DNA of 21,674 nucleotides, from positions 1 to 21,674 of the IMG/VR virus record IMGVR_UViG_3300009419_000120; one strand, written 5' to 3'. A program made the position numbers and the translations under genes. The notes beneath the pieces are model-generated. The model was not told the origin of the DNA. It did no database searches and was given only the letters and a program-made list of their open reading frames with translations. Shown here piece after piece: positions 7,293 through 14,883 of the stretch. The stretch is from a virus. Position 1 is the stretch's first letter, and each line of letters begins with the position of its first letter.

Positions 7293-8221
7293 AAAGACTT
7301 TTATCACTATTGCTAGCAACAATTTGTTTTGTTGCTGTGGCCCAGCCAGTTAACACACCTAAAAAAATTATTACATCGTTCCCGGTTGGGTCTGGGCCAG
7401 ATGTTCTGGCTAGAAAGATTGCTGAAAATCTATCCGAACAATGGAAGCACCCTGTGATCGTTGATAATCGTCCTGGTGCCAATGGAACAATTGCAATGGA
7501 TGCTTATCTAGCTGAATCGGCTGCTCCTCAAAGCATTTATTTGGCTCAAAACGATAATTTTATATCGCATCCTGTTTTGTACAATACTCAAAAATACTTG
7601 CAGTCAATGAAGTTGCTATCCCCAGTGTTCAAAGTTGATTTGGTATTGATTGCATCTCCCGAAGTAACAGATTGGCAGTCTCTTGTTGCATTGTCTAAAC
7701 AACGTGTATCGTTTGGGTCTTGGGGAGTTGGTTCCGGTGGACACATTGCTGGTTTAGAACTTGCCGAGCACCTTGGAGTTCCTGCAGTACATGTGCCATA
7801 TCGCGATTACAGCCAATGGTTCATTGATGTTAGTAGCAAGCAATTACTTTATAGTTTTAGCACTCTGGCATCCACTGCCAAACTGGAAAAAGCTGGCAAG
7901 ATCAAATACATAGCATTCAATTCCAACAAAAGAGATCCTGATTATCCCAATGTTCCTACATTAAGAGAGTTAACAGGAAAGACAATTGGTAGTCAACAAT
8001 GGATTGGCTTTTATATCCATGCTGATACTCCCAACTCAATAACTAACAAACTACATCGAGATATCCAAACTGTAATTAAATCTGCAGCAATACAAGAGAC
8101 CTTTGATTCATTGAACTATCGTATGTGGTTGGCTACCCCAAGCGAGTTTGAAAAACAGATTTACACAGATCGTGAAACTTTTTTACGGGCTTATAATAGA
8201 TTCAACATAACAGTCAAATAA
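7289..8221 (+). CDS. Periplasmic substrate-binding protein of the Bug/TctC family
   Basis: A 310-residue protein, close to the usual 300-330 of this family. Residues 1-18 form a signal peptide (Lys-Arg, a Leu-rich core, AVA before Gln19) with no lipobox, so a soluble periplasmic product is expected. Family hallmarks are the FPVGSGPDVLARKIAENLSE segment, PVIVDNRPGANGTIA, a GSWGVGSGGHIAG ligand loop, VPYRDYSQ and DPDYPNVPTLRE near the C-terminus. Such proteins bind carboxylates (citrate and other di- or tricarboxylates, aromatic acids, amino acids) and feed TctAB transporters or sensors. No TctA or TctB is encoded here, so it would have to work with host partners. It is translationally coupled to the preceding gene and lies inside the gp47-gp46 operon. 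All conserved blocks are intact, arguing against a decaying passenger. The ligand cannot be read from sequence. Confidence 0.92.
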   Translation: MKRLLSLLLATICFVAVAQPVNTPKKIITSFPVGSGPDVLARKIAENLSEQWKHPVIVDNRPGANGTIAMDAYLAESAAPQSIYLAQNDNFISHPVLYNTQKYLQSMKLLSPVFKVDLVLIASPEVTDWQSLVALSKQRVSFGSWGVGSGGHIAGLELAEHLGVPAVHVPYRDYSQWFIDVSSKQLLYSFSTLASTAKLEKAGKIKYIAFNSNKRDPDYPNVPTLRELTGKTIGSQQWIGFYIHADTPNSITNKLHRDIQTVIKSAAIQETFDSLNYRMWLATPSEFEKQIYTDRETFLRAYNRFNITVK

Positions 8222-8256
8222 CTAGACTTCTTGGACCACATCAACTACAATAACGC

Positions 8257-10338
8257 ATGATCGAAATTAAAAATCTCACCGTAAAAAACTTTATGAGTGT
8301 AGGCAATGCCACTCAAGGCATTGACTTCAATAGACAAGATTTAACATTGGTGCTAGGAGAAAACCTGGATCTCGGCGGCGATGGTAGCCGTAACGGCACA
8401 GGCAAAACCACTATTATCAATGCACTTAGCTATGCTCTATATGGCCAGGCGTTGAGCAACATCCGCAAAGACAATCTTGTGAACAAGACCAATGGCAAGA
8501 ACATGCTAGTTGGATTGGATTTTGTTGTCAACGGAGTTGAGTACAAAATTGAACGTGGGCGTAAACCCAACGTGTTGAGATTCTATGTCAATCACGAAGC
8601 ACAAGCAGTAACTGACGAAGCTCAAGGAGACTCTAGAGAGACACAGGATGCTATTGAACGTCTAATGGGAATGAGTCATGACATGTTCAAACACATTCTG
8701 GCATTGAACACTTATACTGAACCTTTTTTGAGTTTGAAAGCCAACGAGCAACGTGCTATTATTGAGCAGTTGTTGGGTATTACATTGCTGAGCGAAAAGG
8801 CTGATCGTATAAAAGAGCTCAACAAACAGACCAAAGATGCTATTAGTCAAGAAGAATTCAGAATCCGAGCTGTACAAGAAGCCAACAAACGAATTGAAGA
8901 ACAAATTGAAAGCTTGCGCCGGCGGCAGGTACTGTGGAAAAACAAGCATGATAGCGATGTTGCTGCATTGGTTGCCACTTATAACGATCTTGTTCAAATT
9001 GATATCAAACAAGAACTGCAGGCTCACCGAGATCTAGCTGTATGGAGCGATCAAAAGAAACAACAAGATACCTACAACTCGTTGATAGCTCGTAGTACAG
9101 CTTGGAAACAAAAGCAATATGCTGAATGGCAAGCTGCTGGCCGTGCATACCTTGACAAGAATAGAATCAGTATCGAAGCTGAGTTGGCTGCATGGCATGC
9201 GTTAACGGCTCACAATCAAAAGGCCAAAGACATTGCTGAGCTCCAAAAGCTGATTGATCGCTGCGTTCAAGACGAGCAGAAAGAAGTCAAGCTGGTAGAA
9301 AAGTTGCGAGCTGAGATTCAAGAACTCCAGAATCACAAGTGCTATGCATGTGGACAAGACTTTCACGATGCCAATCACGAAAGTGTGCTGGCTTCAAAAG
9401 AAAAAGCCCTGCAAGAAGCTGCCTTACAGTCCTTGGCCACAAACACACAGTGGATTGAACATACTGATGCGCTGCTCAAGCTAGGTGAGTTGGGCATAAA
9501 GCCCGCTACACACTACAACACCGAAGCTGAAGCAATTCGGCATGCTGGCGAGTTGGCTGGTTTGAAGCAGACCATGGACACCAAAGCTGCAGAAGTTGAT
9601 CCTTTTGCTGAACAACTGGCTGAATTAACTGAAGTTGTTCCCGGGCCACAACCAGCCACACACTACGACACCGAAGCTGAAGCCATCAAACACTCCAGTC
9701 AAGTGGACAGTCTGTTGCAACAGATTGCTGCTCGCGACGGTGAAGTGGATCCGTATACTGAACAAATTGAAGACATGACTCAACAGGCTTTGCAAACAGT
9801 TAGCTATGATCATCTCAACGAGCTGACTCGAGTTCAAGAACACCAAGACTTCTTGCTCAAACTGTTGACTTCCAAAGATTCGTTTGTTCGCAAAAAGATC
9901 ATTGATCAAAACCTCAGTTATCTCAACAGCAGACTCACACACTACTTGGATCGAATTGGACTACCACACACTGTGAAGTTTCAGAATGACTTGAGCGTGA
10001 GCATTGAAGAACTAGGACGCGAACTGGACTTTGACAACCTAAGCCGTGGTGAACGCAATCGACTGATTCTTTCAATGTCATGGTCATTCCGCGACGTATG
10101 GGAAAGCCTGTATCATCCTATCAACTTGTTGTTTATCGACGAATTGATTGACAATGGACTGGACAGTGCAGGTGTTGAGAATGCGCTGGGATTGTTGAAG
10201 AAGATGAGTCGCGAACGACACAAGAGTATCTGGTTAGTAAGTCACCGAGAAGAACTTGCCGGACGAGTAGAGAACATACTCAAAGTTGTTAAAGAAAACG
10301 GCTTTACAAATTACAGCACAGACATAGAATTTGCTTAA
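8257..10338 (+). CDS. 46: Recombination ATPase subunit gp46 (Rad50/SbcC-like)
   Basis: A 693-residue SMC-like ATPase, the partner of gp47. Visible motifs are Walker A GSRNGTGKT (43-51), zinc hook CYAC (C362, C365) at the tip of a long coiled coil (about 165-555), signature LSRGER (595-600), Walker B LLFIDE (D628, E629) and the H-loop (H663). T4 gp46 has 560 residues; part of the excess is a tandem duplication of a 50-residue segment (416-465 and 466-515) on the C-terminal coiled-coil arm just after the hook. A 35-base gap with no clear ribosome binding site separates it from the Bug/TctC gene. Its stop overlaps the stop of the converging minus-strand gene by 4 bases, and no terminator hairpin is seen between them. 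Confidence 0.95.
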   Translation: MIEIKNLTVKNFMSVGNATQGIDFNRQDLTLVLGENLDLGGDGSRNGTGKTTIINALSYALYGQALSNIRKDNLVNKTNGKNMLVGLDFVVNGVEYKIERGRKPNVLRFYVNHEAQAVTDEAQGDSRETQDAIERLMGMSHDMFKHILALNTYTEPFLSLKANEQRAIIEQLLGITLLSEKADRIKELNKQTKDAISQEEFRIRAVQEANKRIEEQIESLRRRQVLWKNKHDSDVAALVATYNDLVQIDIKQELQAHRDLAVWSDQKKQQDTYNSLIARSTAWKQKQYAEWQAAGRAYLDKNRISIEAELAAWHALTAHNQKAKDIAELQKLIDRCVQDEQKEVKLVEKLRAEIQELQNHKCYACGQDFHDANHESVLASKEKALQEAALQSLATNTQWIEHTDALLKLGELGIKPATHYNTEAEAIRHAGELAGLKQTMDTKAAEVDPFAEQLAELTEVVPGPQPATHYDTEAEAIKHSSQVDSLLQQIAARDGEVDPYTEQIEDMTQQALQTVSYDHLNELTRVQEHQDFLLKLLTSKDSFVRKKIIDQNLSYLNSRLTHYLDRIGLPHTVKFQNDLSVSIEELGRELDFDNLSRGERNRLILSMSWSFRDVWESLYHPINLLFIDELIDNGLDSAGVENALGLLKKMSRERHKSIWLVSHREELAGRVENILKVVKENGFTNYSTDIEFA
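9502..9801 (+). repeat. 46: Exact-length 50-codon tandem duplication in gp46
   Basis: Two units of 150 bases, 9502-9651 and 9652-9801, encode PATHYNTEAEAIRHAGELAG and PATHYDTEAEAIKHSSQVDS at their starts, with VDPFAEQ and VDPYTEQ at the same later position. The first 30 bases of the units are nearly identical and the rest has diverged while staying exactly in register. A run of 50 residues with Pro at each boundary would extend one arm of the coiled coil asymmetrically or form a small lobe beside the hook. Confidence 0.9.
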
Positions 10339-10757
10339 AATCCAAAGTATTGTTTGACTTCATTCAACGTTTCTCTAGTGGTATGCTGCCCATGCATTGT
10401 GTCACTGGAAACGTTGAACATTTTTTTGATCCAGTTGTTGACTGGTGTTTGAAATTCTAGTTCCAAGTATCCGTTGTGCCCTAGGTACAAACTGCCAGGC
10501 GGCGGAGGCACAGTGTCCCATGGTGCTAGGTATGCTGTTTGGTTAAACTTGTGTATATGATGTTTGAGATCAACATCATTGATCCAACAACGTTGTAATT
10601 CAAAGTGTTTGTCTGGGCTTTGATCTGTGATGTAATTTTTTCCGTAGTGTTCAATTTGCAATAGATTTATGTCGTTGGAGTCAAATTCCAACACTCCTTG
10701 CCACAAGTTACTGTCGGCTTGGAATCGAGCCAAGATCACATGATTGATCTTGATCAT
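10335..10757 (-). CDS. Small protein of unknown function downstream of the radical SAM gene
   Basis: About 140 residues from ATG at 10757 (MIKINHVILARF). A longer frame reaches 10889 but would overlap the end of the radical SAM gene by 116 bases and add unlike sequence, so the internal start is preferred. The product is hydrophilic and rich in Asn, His, Asp and Trp, with a WDTVPPPPGSLYLGHNGYLE block followed by WIKKMF near the C-terminus. There are no cysteine clusters or membrane segments. It lies 16 bases after the radical SAM gene on the same strand, so the two are probably one transcript and may share a pathway. It converges on gp46 with a 4-base stop overlap. No family is recognised. Confidence 0.65.
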   Translation of the reverse strand: MIKINHVILARFQADSNLWQGVLEFDSNDINLLQIEHYGKNYITDQSPDKHFELQRCWINDVDLKHHIHKFNQTAYLAPWDTVPPPPGSLYLGHNGYLELEFQTPVNNWIKKMFNVSSDTMHGQHTTRETLNEVKQYFGF

Positions 10758-10773
10758 TATAAATGGCCACGTA

Positions 10774-12291
10774 TTATTGTACTGCGATCGGTATTCTAAG
10801 GCCAGTTTTATAACGGCCCTGTTGTAGCTTGTCATATGCTTCTTTGAGTTTGAGTAATTGGCTGTCGCCGTTCCAAATTGTGTATCCAAGATCCATTAAT
10901 ACTTCTTGCATTTCAATGCGCCTGCGAGCACGTTCACGAAAGTCCAGTCCTGGATTTGTGTGCATGATCCAATTGAATCCTGTAACTCGATTACCTGTGG
11001 GGTCTTCTATGCCCAAGCTAACACTTTCGTCGTACAATGGCGTACCTTCGTCAACACTGGCTGTGGTCCCTAGATTTACTCCATATATGGTTCCGTCTAG
11101 TGCATACTTTTGATACTTGCGAAACTGTTCTATCCCTTGTGTATGATCTTCTTGAGTTTCTGTGGGGTATCCAACTATCATCAAGAAATAACAATTCATG
11201 TTGTTGCGATGCATCTGTTCCAGTGTGAAATCCATGTCTGCATTGCTAAAGCCTTTCTTCATGTGATCTCTCACACTTTCACTTAGACTTTCAACCCCCA
11301 TTGCAACTCCGTTCATGCCTGCTCGAGCAGCAAGTTCATAATCAGCAGCTTTCATGCTGGCAGCATCACGCACAATAAACTGGCCGCCCCAATTGAAATA
11401 GCGATCTGGTAGATTGTTTGCTTGGTAATAATCAACTAGACATTGACAAAACTCGCGAAAGCTTTTCATACTGCCGTTGATTAGACTATCAGTAAACCAA
11501 AAGTTTTTTACATTGTATTTTTGATAGTGGTGTATAAACTCGTCGGCTACACTGCGGCCGCTGCGGTACTTGTACTTTTTCCAGGCTGAATGTATGTCAC
11601 AAAAACTACATTTACGCACACATCCTCTACTGCTGGTCACTGGTATTTGCGGTTGCCCTGTACTCCAAAGATAATTTTTGTTTATTACATCATCATAGTT
11701 GGGATATGGAACAGCGTCAAGATCATCAATCTGCACAAAATCATCATTGTTTATTCCTGGGTAGGTAACATTGCCGCTTAACAATTCTAGCAGTGCGCGA
11801 TCGCCCTCCCCTCGAATGTAATAGTCAGTTAGATCGTTGTGTACCAGCCAACTTCCAAAGTCGTTTTGTTTTGCTGCAATACCGTTGCTGCTGAGTCCTG
11901 CACCTCCCACAATTATTTTGTTGTGGAATTTTGGCCGCAACTTGGACAACAACATTTTGGTAAAAATTTGACACTGGAACGTAAACACACTAATTCCTAG
12001 CCAAGTGGGATTGGTTGCAACAATATAATCCACGCACGTATCAATGTACTGATCCAGTATAGTCTGGGTAGATTGACTCAGTGTCCCTGTGTGGTCATTC
12101 AACGAAAAGTATTGATCTAGTTCTTGCTTTGTGTTATTATTGTTGTTACACAGTTCTGCTAGTTCTAAATTAAAATCTCGCACAGACGCAGTGTATCCGT
12201 TTGCTTCGCAAATACCTTTGAGTAGGCTGGTTGCAGCAGGGGGATAAATTAAGGATATCTGTGGAACATTTACTAGCAAAACATCTAACAT
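10774..12291 (-). CDS. Radical SAM enzyme with an N-terminal B12-binding-like domain
   Basis: A 505-residue enzyme. Residues 1-180 match the cobalamin-binding-like domain of the B12-dependent radical SAM class: MLDVLLVNVP at the start, PPAATSLLKGICEANGY, IIVGGAG and YIRGEGDRALLELL. The radical SAM core carries C224-x3-C228-x2-C231 (GCVRKCSFC), which ligates the 4Fe-4S cluster and cleaves S-adenosylmethionine. Core landmarks NFWFTDSLINGS, GMNGVAMGVESLSE and CYFLMIVGYPTET follow. Members of this class often carry out methylations or ring rearrangements on unreactive carbons. The canonical DxHxxG cobalamin motif is not obvious, so cobalamin may not be bound. It diverges from a second radical SAM gene across only 19 bases. 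The substrate cannot be inferred. Confidence 0.88.
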   Translation of the reverse strand: MLDVLLVNVPQISLIYPPAATSLLKGICEANGYTASVRDFNLELAELCNNNNNTKQELDQYFSLNDHTGTLSQSTQTILDQYIDTCVDYIVATNPTWLGISVFTFQCQIFTKMLLSKLRPKFHNKIIVGGAGLSSNGIAAKQNDFGSWLVHNDLTDYYIRGEGDRALLELLSGNVTYPGINNDDFVQIDDLDAVPYPNYDDVINKNYLWSTGQPQIPVTSSRGCVRKCSFCDIHSAWKKYKYRSGRSVADEFIHHYQKYNVKNFWFTDSLINGSMKSFREFCQCLVDYYQANNLPDRYFNWGGQFIVRDAASMKAADYELAARAGMNGVAMGVESLSESVRDHMKKGFSNADMDFTLEQMHRNNMNCYFLMIVGYPTETQEDHTQGIEQFRKYQKYALDGTIYGVNLGTTASVDEGTPLYDESVSLGIEDPTGNRVTGFNWIMHTNPGLDFRERARRRIEMQEVLMDLGYTIWNGDSQLLKLKEAYDKLQQGRYKTGLRIPIAVQ

Positions 12292-12310
12292 AAAGTATTT
12301 AACGGGCTCA

Positions 12311-13417
12311 ATGCAAGGATTTAAATTAACAAGTGTGACTGAATACCAATTGGAGATTACCTCTTATTGCAACGCCTCTTGTCCTCAATGTCCTCGCAAC
12401 AACAACGGACAGGGAATCAATCCATACTTGCCGTTGAATCACTTGAGTCGTGATGTTATCGATCAAGCGTTTTCAGCAGAACTATGTTCTGCTCTTAGAC
12501 AAGTTTTCTTCTGTGGCAGCTACGGTGATCCGATCATGCACCCAGACTTTTTAGATATCTTACGAGACTTTAGGCAAAAGAATCCCACACTGTGGTTGTA
12601 CATACATACCAACGGCGGAGTACATGAACCAGACTACTGGCGCGAGATTGCCAAGATCATGAACGGCCACGGCCAAATTGACTTTGGTATAGATGGACTT
12701 GATGATACTTTACATTTGTACAGAAAAAATGTAAAATACAACAAAGTCATTGACAATGCCACTGCATTTATTGCTGCAGGAGGTCGAGCACAATGGAACT
12801 TTATTGTGTTCAAACACAATCAGCATCAGGTACAACAGGTACAGCAACTGGGAAAAGAATTGGGATTTTTCAACGTGTTGATTCGAAAAACTGGAAGGTT
12901 CATGAATCATTCTACTCTAGAGGAAATGCCTGCTTGGCCCGTTGCAGGTACAGACTTTGCACTAGAAGTACCCACAGATGATCAGTATCGAAATCAAAGC
13001 ATGATGTTCTTGCCCAAGCTCAAGGAACAATATGCCAATATCAAAGAATACTTTGACACCACTCCTATCAGTTGCGATGCATTGTTGGGACACAAAGTAT
13101 CAATCACTGCACAAGGACTGGTATTGCCTTGTAACTTTTTCAATCACAACTTGTATGATGCAAGATTTTACAACAATGCACAGCCCGGGGCACATGCATT
13201 GGCCAATGTGAACGGAAACAATCAAGTTCGTACATTTTTAGAAACTCACGGACTTGATAACTTAAACATAAACTATCGCAGTTTGCAGGAAATTTTTAAC
13301 AATGCATTCTGGCAAGATCTAGTTGAGTCATGGAGCAATTCCAACAGATTGTTTGAATGTGCAATGACGTGCGGATCAAAATTAACCAAGGTCTGGGATC
13401 AAGGAGGATCACGATGA
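12311..13417 (+). CDS. Radical SAM enzyme with a SPASM/twitch-like C-terminal cysteine region
   Basis: A 368-residue protein. The 4Fe-4S motif C20-x3-C24-x2-C27 (CNASCPQC) lies in the usual place after a strand reading YQLEITSY. The following FFCGSYGDPIMHPDFLDILR and HTNGG match the radical SAM barrel, as does DFGIDGLDDTLHLYRKNVKYNKV. The C-terminal part has further cysteines (C255, C274 in VLPCNFFNH, C350, C354) that could hold one or more auxiliary Fe-S clusters as in SPASM or twitch enzymes. Known relatives modify peptides, sugars or aminocyclitols. Its stop overlaps the dehydrogenase start by 4 bases, so the two are coupled. No clear ribosome binding site precedes ATG 12311; the start is supported by the motif position. 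Confidence 0.88.
   Translation: MQGFKLTSVTEYQLEITSYCNASCPQCPRNNNGQGINPYLPLNHLSRDVIDQAFSAELCSALRQVFFCGSYGDPIMHPDFLDILRDFRQKNPTLWLYIHTNGGVHEPDYWREIAKIMNGHGQIDFGIDGLDDTLHLYRKNVKYNKVIDNATAFIAAGGRAQWNFIVFKHNQHQVQQVQQLGKELGFFNVLIRKTGRFMNHSTLEEMPAWPVAGTDFALEVPTDDQYRNQSMMFLPKLKEQYANIKEYFDTTPISCDALLGHKVSITAQGLVLPCNFFNHNLYDARFYNNAQPGAHALANVNGNNQVRTFLETHGLDNLNINYRSLQEIFNNAFWQDLVESWSNSNRLFECAMTCGSKLTKVWDQGGSR
13401..13407 (+). promoter_or_regulatory. Strong ribosome binding site of the dehydrogenase gene
   Basis: AAGGAGG ends six bases before ATG at 13414. It lies within the last codons of the radical SAM gene and sets the dehydrogenase start at 13414 rather than at the upstream in-frame ATG at 13357. 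It is one of the strongest such sites in the window. Confidence 0.85.
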
Positions 13418-14004
13418 ATATATTAGTAACCGGCGGCAATCGAGGATTGGGCAAGCACATTGTTGAAACCTTCAATGCAGATAGCTGCCAACGCAGCAAC
13501 AACTACAACATTACCAGCGACCATGACATCAAGTTGATAGCAACTCGCAGCCTGGAATATGATGTGTTTGTCAACAACGCATTCGACGGTCCGCCGCAAG
13601 AGTCTTGGGCCAATTTTGCACAGATAAACTTGTACATAGCTGTGTACGATGCATGGAAAGCAGCCGGCAAACATGGGCATATTTTCAATATTGGTTCAAT
13701 TGGCGAAAAAACAATTGTTGCGCCCGAGCCCAGGTTTGAAACTTATAGAATCAGCAAGGCTGCATTGGCGCATGCCAGCAAGCAAGGCACACAAGCATTC
13801 AAACAAAATCATGTGCTATTTAAAACCACATTGATCAGCATTGACCGATTAGACACAGAACTCAGCCGCAGCAGACCAAATTGGACTGGCAATGGCATTA
13901 ACTTAAACGACATCACCAATTTTATTCAATACGCTACTGCAGTGAGTGCAAATACTGCGGTAGAAGAGGCAACATTTTATTGTAATCTAGACTTCAAGGC
14001 ATAA
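13414..14004 (+). CDS. Short-chain dehydrogenase/reductase (SDR family)
   Basis: A 196-residue Rossmann-fold oxidoreductase, shorter than typical SDRs (about 250). It has the nucleotide-binding TGGNRGLG (6-13), NNA (54-56), the catalytic Ser95 in FNIGSIG and the YxxxK pair Tyr111/Lys115 in YRISKAAL. The active site is therefore complete. The missing length is in the C-terminal substrate-binding part, so a small or unusual substrate is possible. It is coupled to the preceding radical SAM gene by a 4-base overlap, which suggests that the two act on one pathway, for example radical-based oxidation followed by a ketone/alcohol step; that is inference. Confidence 0.9.
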   Translation: MNILVTGGNRGLGKHIVETFNADSCQRSNNYNITSDHDIKLIATRSLEYDVFVNNAFDGPPQESWANFAQINLYIAVYDAWKAAGKHGHIFNIGSIGEKTIVAPEPRFETYRISKAALAHASKQGTQAFKQNHVLFKTTLISIDRLDTELSRSRPNWTGNGINLNDITNFIQYATAVSANTAVEEATFYCNLDFKA

Positions 14005-14037
14005 TTACTAAGCAAAAGGCAACTCGCAAATTCACAC

Positions 14038-14466
14038 ATGACATGGCTATATCAAAACACCCCAGTTGAGACATTACCCGAAGAGTGTATTGGATTTGTA
14101 TACTTAATCACAAATAATCTATCTGGTCGCAAGTACATAGGCAAAAAACTAGCTAAATTTAGTAAAACTTCATACAAGACAGTTAAACAAAAAAACGGCA
14201 TCAAAAAGAAAAAGAAGGTTAGATCAAAAGTCGATTCAGACTGGCGCGACTACTATGGTAGCAGCGAGCATCTAACCGCAGACATCGCACAATTAGGCAC
14301 CGAAAACTTTACCAGAGAGATACTTTACTATTGCACATCAAAGGCACAGTGTTCATACATTGAAGCTAGAGAACAGTTCGATCGTAAGGTATTGGAATCA
14401 CTAGATTATTACAACGGCCATATCTCAGTCAGAGTACATGGCTCTCATATCATAAACAAAATTTAA
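14038..14466 (+). CDS. GIY-YIG family nuclease (Seg-like homing endonuclease)
   Basis: A 142-residue protein. The GIY-YIG elements appear as GFVY (19-22) and KYIG (32-35). The block DWRDYYGSSEHL (68-79), the ENFTREILYYC strand and an acidic Glu in YIEAREQF follow, all typical of phage Seg-like GIY-YIG enzymes. A Lys-rich loop (about 51-64) probably contacts DNA. These proteins nick or cut DNA, often to spread their own gene. This one stands 34 bases after the dehydrogenase gene and is followed by a 417-base non-coding, hairpin-rich region. No DNA-binding domain beyond the catalytic part is visible. A DNA-repair or host-DNA-degrading role is an alternative. Confidence 0.82.
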   Translation: MTWLYQNTPVETLPEECIGFVYLITNNLSGRKYIGKKLAKFSKTSYKTVKQKNGIKKKKKVRSKVDSDWRDYYGSSEHLTADIAQLGTENFTREILYYCTSKAQCSYIEAREQFDRKVLESLDYYNGHISVRVHGSHIINKI

Positions 14467-14750
14467 AACTTAAACGACTCTGTGCTGAGTGCTTGACTCA
14501 GCCCCATTGAAGAACGGTGAGATACCCGGTCTGGACTTGGGCGTCAAAGGCAATTGCTAACTTAAGGCAACAAATGGTTTGGGCTCTGTGAAAAAGATAC
14601 ACCCCATGCTTATAGGACTTGGATCTATATCGGGTTACTAGGGTTCCGTTGATATGTGAAGCTTGAGTAGGGGGTACCGGTCAACCGCCTCCGCGTAGGA
14701 AACTACAATCTCATTACTATAGATGACTGCTGTCACTCGGATGATGCTTT

Positions 14751-14776
14751 TAATTCACCGTGCATACGGTGAATTA
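14751..14776. repeat. Perfect 10-bp inverted repeat
   Basis: TAATTCACCG (14751-14760) and CGGTGAATTA (14767-14776) flank a six-base loop, TGCATA. No T-run follows on either strand, so it is not a typical intrinsic terminator. It lies in the gap between converging genes. An ATTATG/CATAAT hairpin (14773-14788) shares its last bases, so the two stems are mutually exclusive. Confidence 0.85.
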
Positions 14777-14809
14777 TGACCACATAATCTGGATGATACT
14801 TAATTCGTC

Positions 14810-14875
14810 GCTTCGCTCTTGTTTAACAATCATGTGTGAGCGATAGCGAAGCACATAGACTTACGCAGTAAGTCT
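14810..14875. repeat. Two consecutive inverted repeats beyond the 10-bp hairpin
   Basis: GCTTCGCT (14810-14817) pairs with AGCGAAGC (14845-14852) over a 27-base loop. AGACTTAC (14857-14864) pairs with GTAAGTCT (14868-14875) over a three-base loop. The second ends 8 bases past the stop of the converging minus-strand gene, where a 3' end-stabilising or termination hairpin would lie, but there is no T-run on either strand. Confidence 0.75.
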
Positions 14876-14883
14876 CAAAGCAG

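Larger units (their letters stand above)
14478..14875 (+). ncRNA. Candidate structured RNA in a 417-base gene-free region
   Basis: Bases 14467-14883 contain no credible gene but many potential helices. They include GCTGAGT/ACTCAGC (14484-14502) and a three-way junction closed by GCCCCATT (14501-14508) with AATG..GGGC (14572-14583). There is a GGGGG/CCTCC helix around CGG-TCAA-CCG (about 14670-14692) and a GTAG-GAAA-CTAC hairpin with a GNRA tetraloop (14695-14706). The tetraloop favours a transcript on the plus strand. GIY-YIG neighbours suggest a group I intron remnant, but the conserved P-Q-R-S core was not found, nor tRNA, tmRNA or RNase P RNA signatures. Bidirectional termination between converging genes is the plainer alternative. 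All pairings were found by eye. Confidence 0.35.

Noticed and set aside
10758-10889. Longer N-terminus for the small gene at 10335-10757
   Set aside because: It would lie inside the radical SAM coding sequence and shows no conserved-looking sequence.
12296-12303. Minus-strand GTTAAATA before the first radical SAM gene, resembling the late element
   Set aside because: It ends only 4 bases before the start codon at 12291, so a transcript begun there would lack a leader. The other elements sit 24-26 bases away.
14751-14776. Intrinsic terminator
   Set aside because: The stem is perfect, but no T-run follows on either strand.
14467-14883. Possible tRNA, tmRNA, RNase P RNA or hammerhead ribozyme
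   Set aside because: No T-loop consensus with matching acceptor stem, no tag reading frame, no RNase P conserved regions and no CUGAUGA core could be found by eye on the plus strand; the minus strand was checked more lightly.
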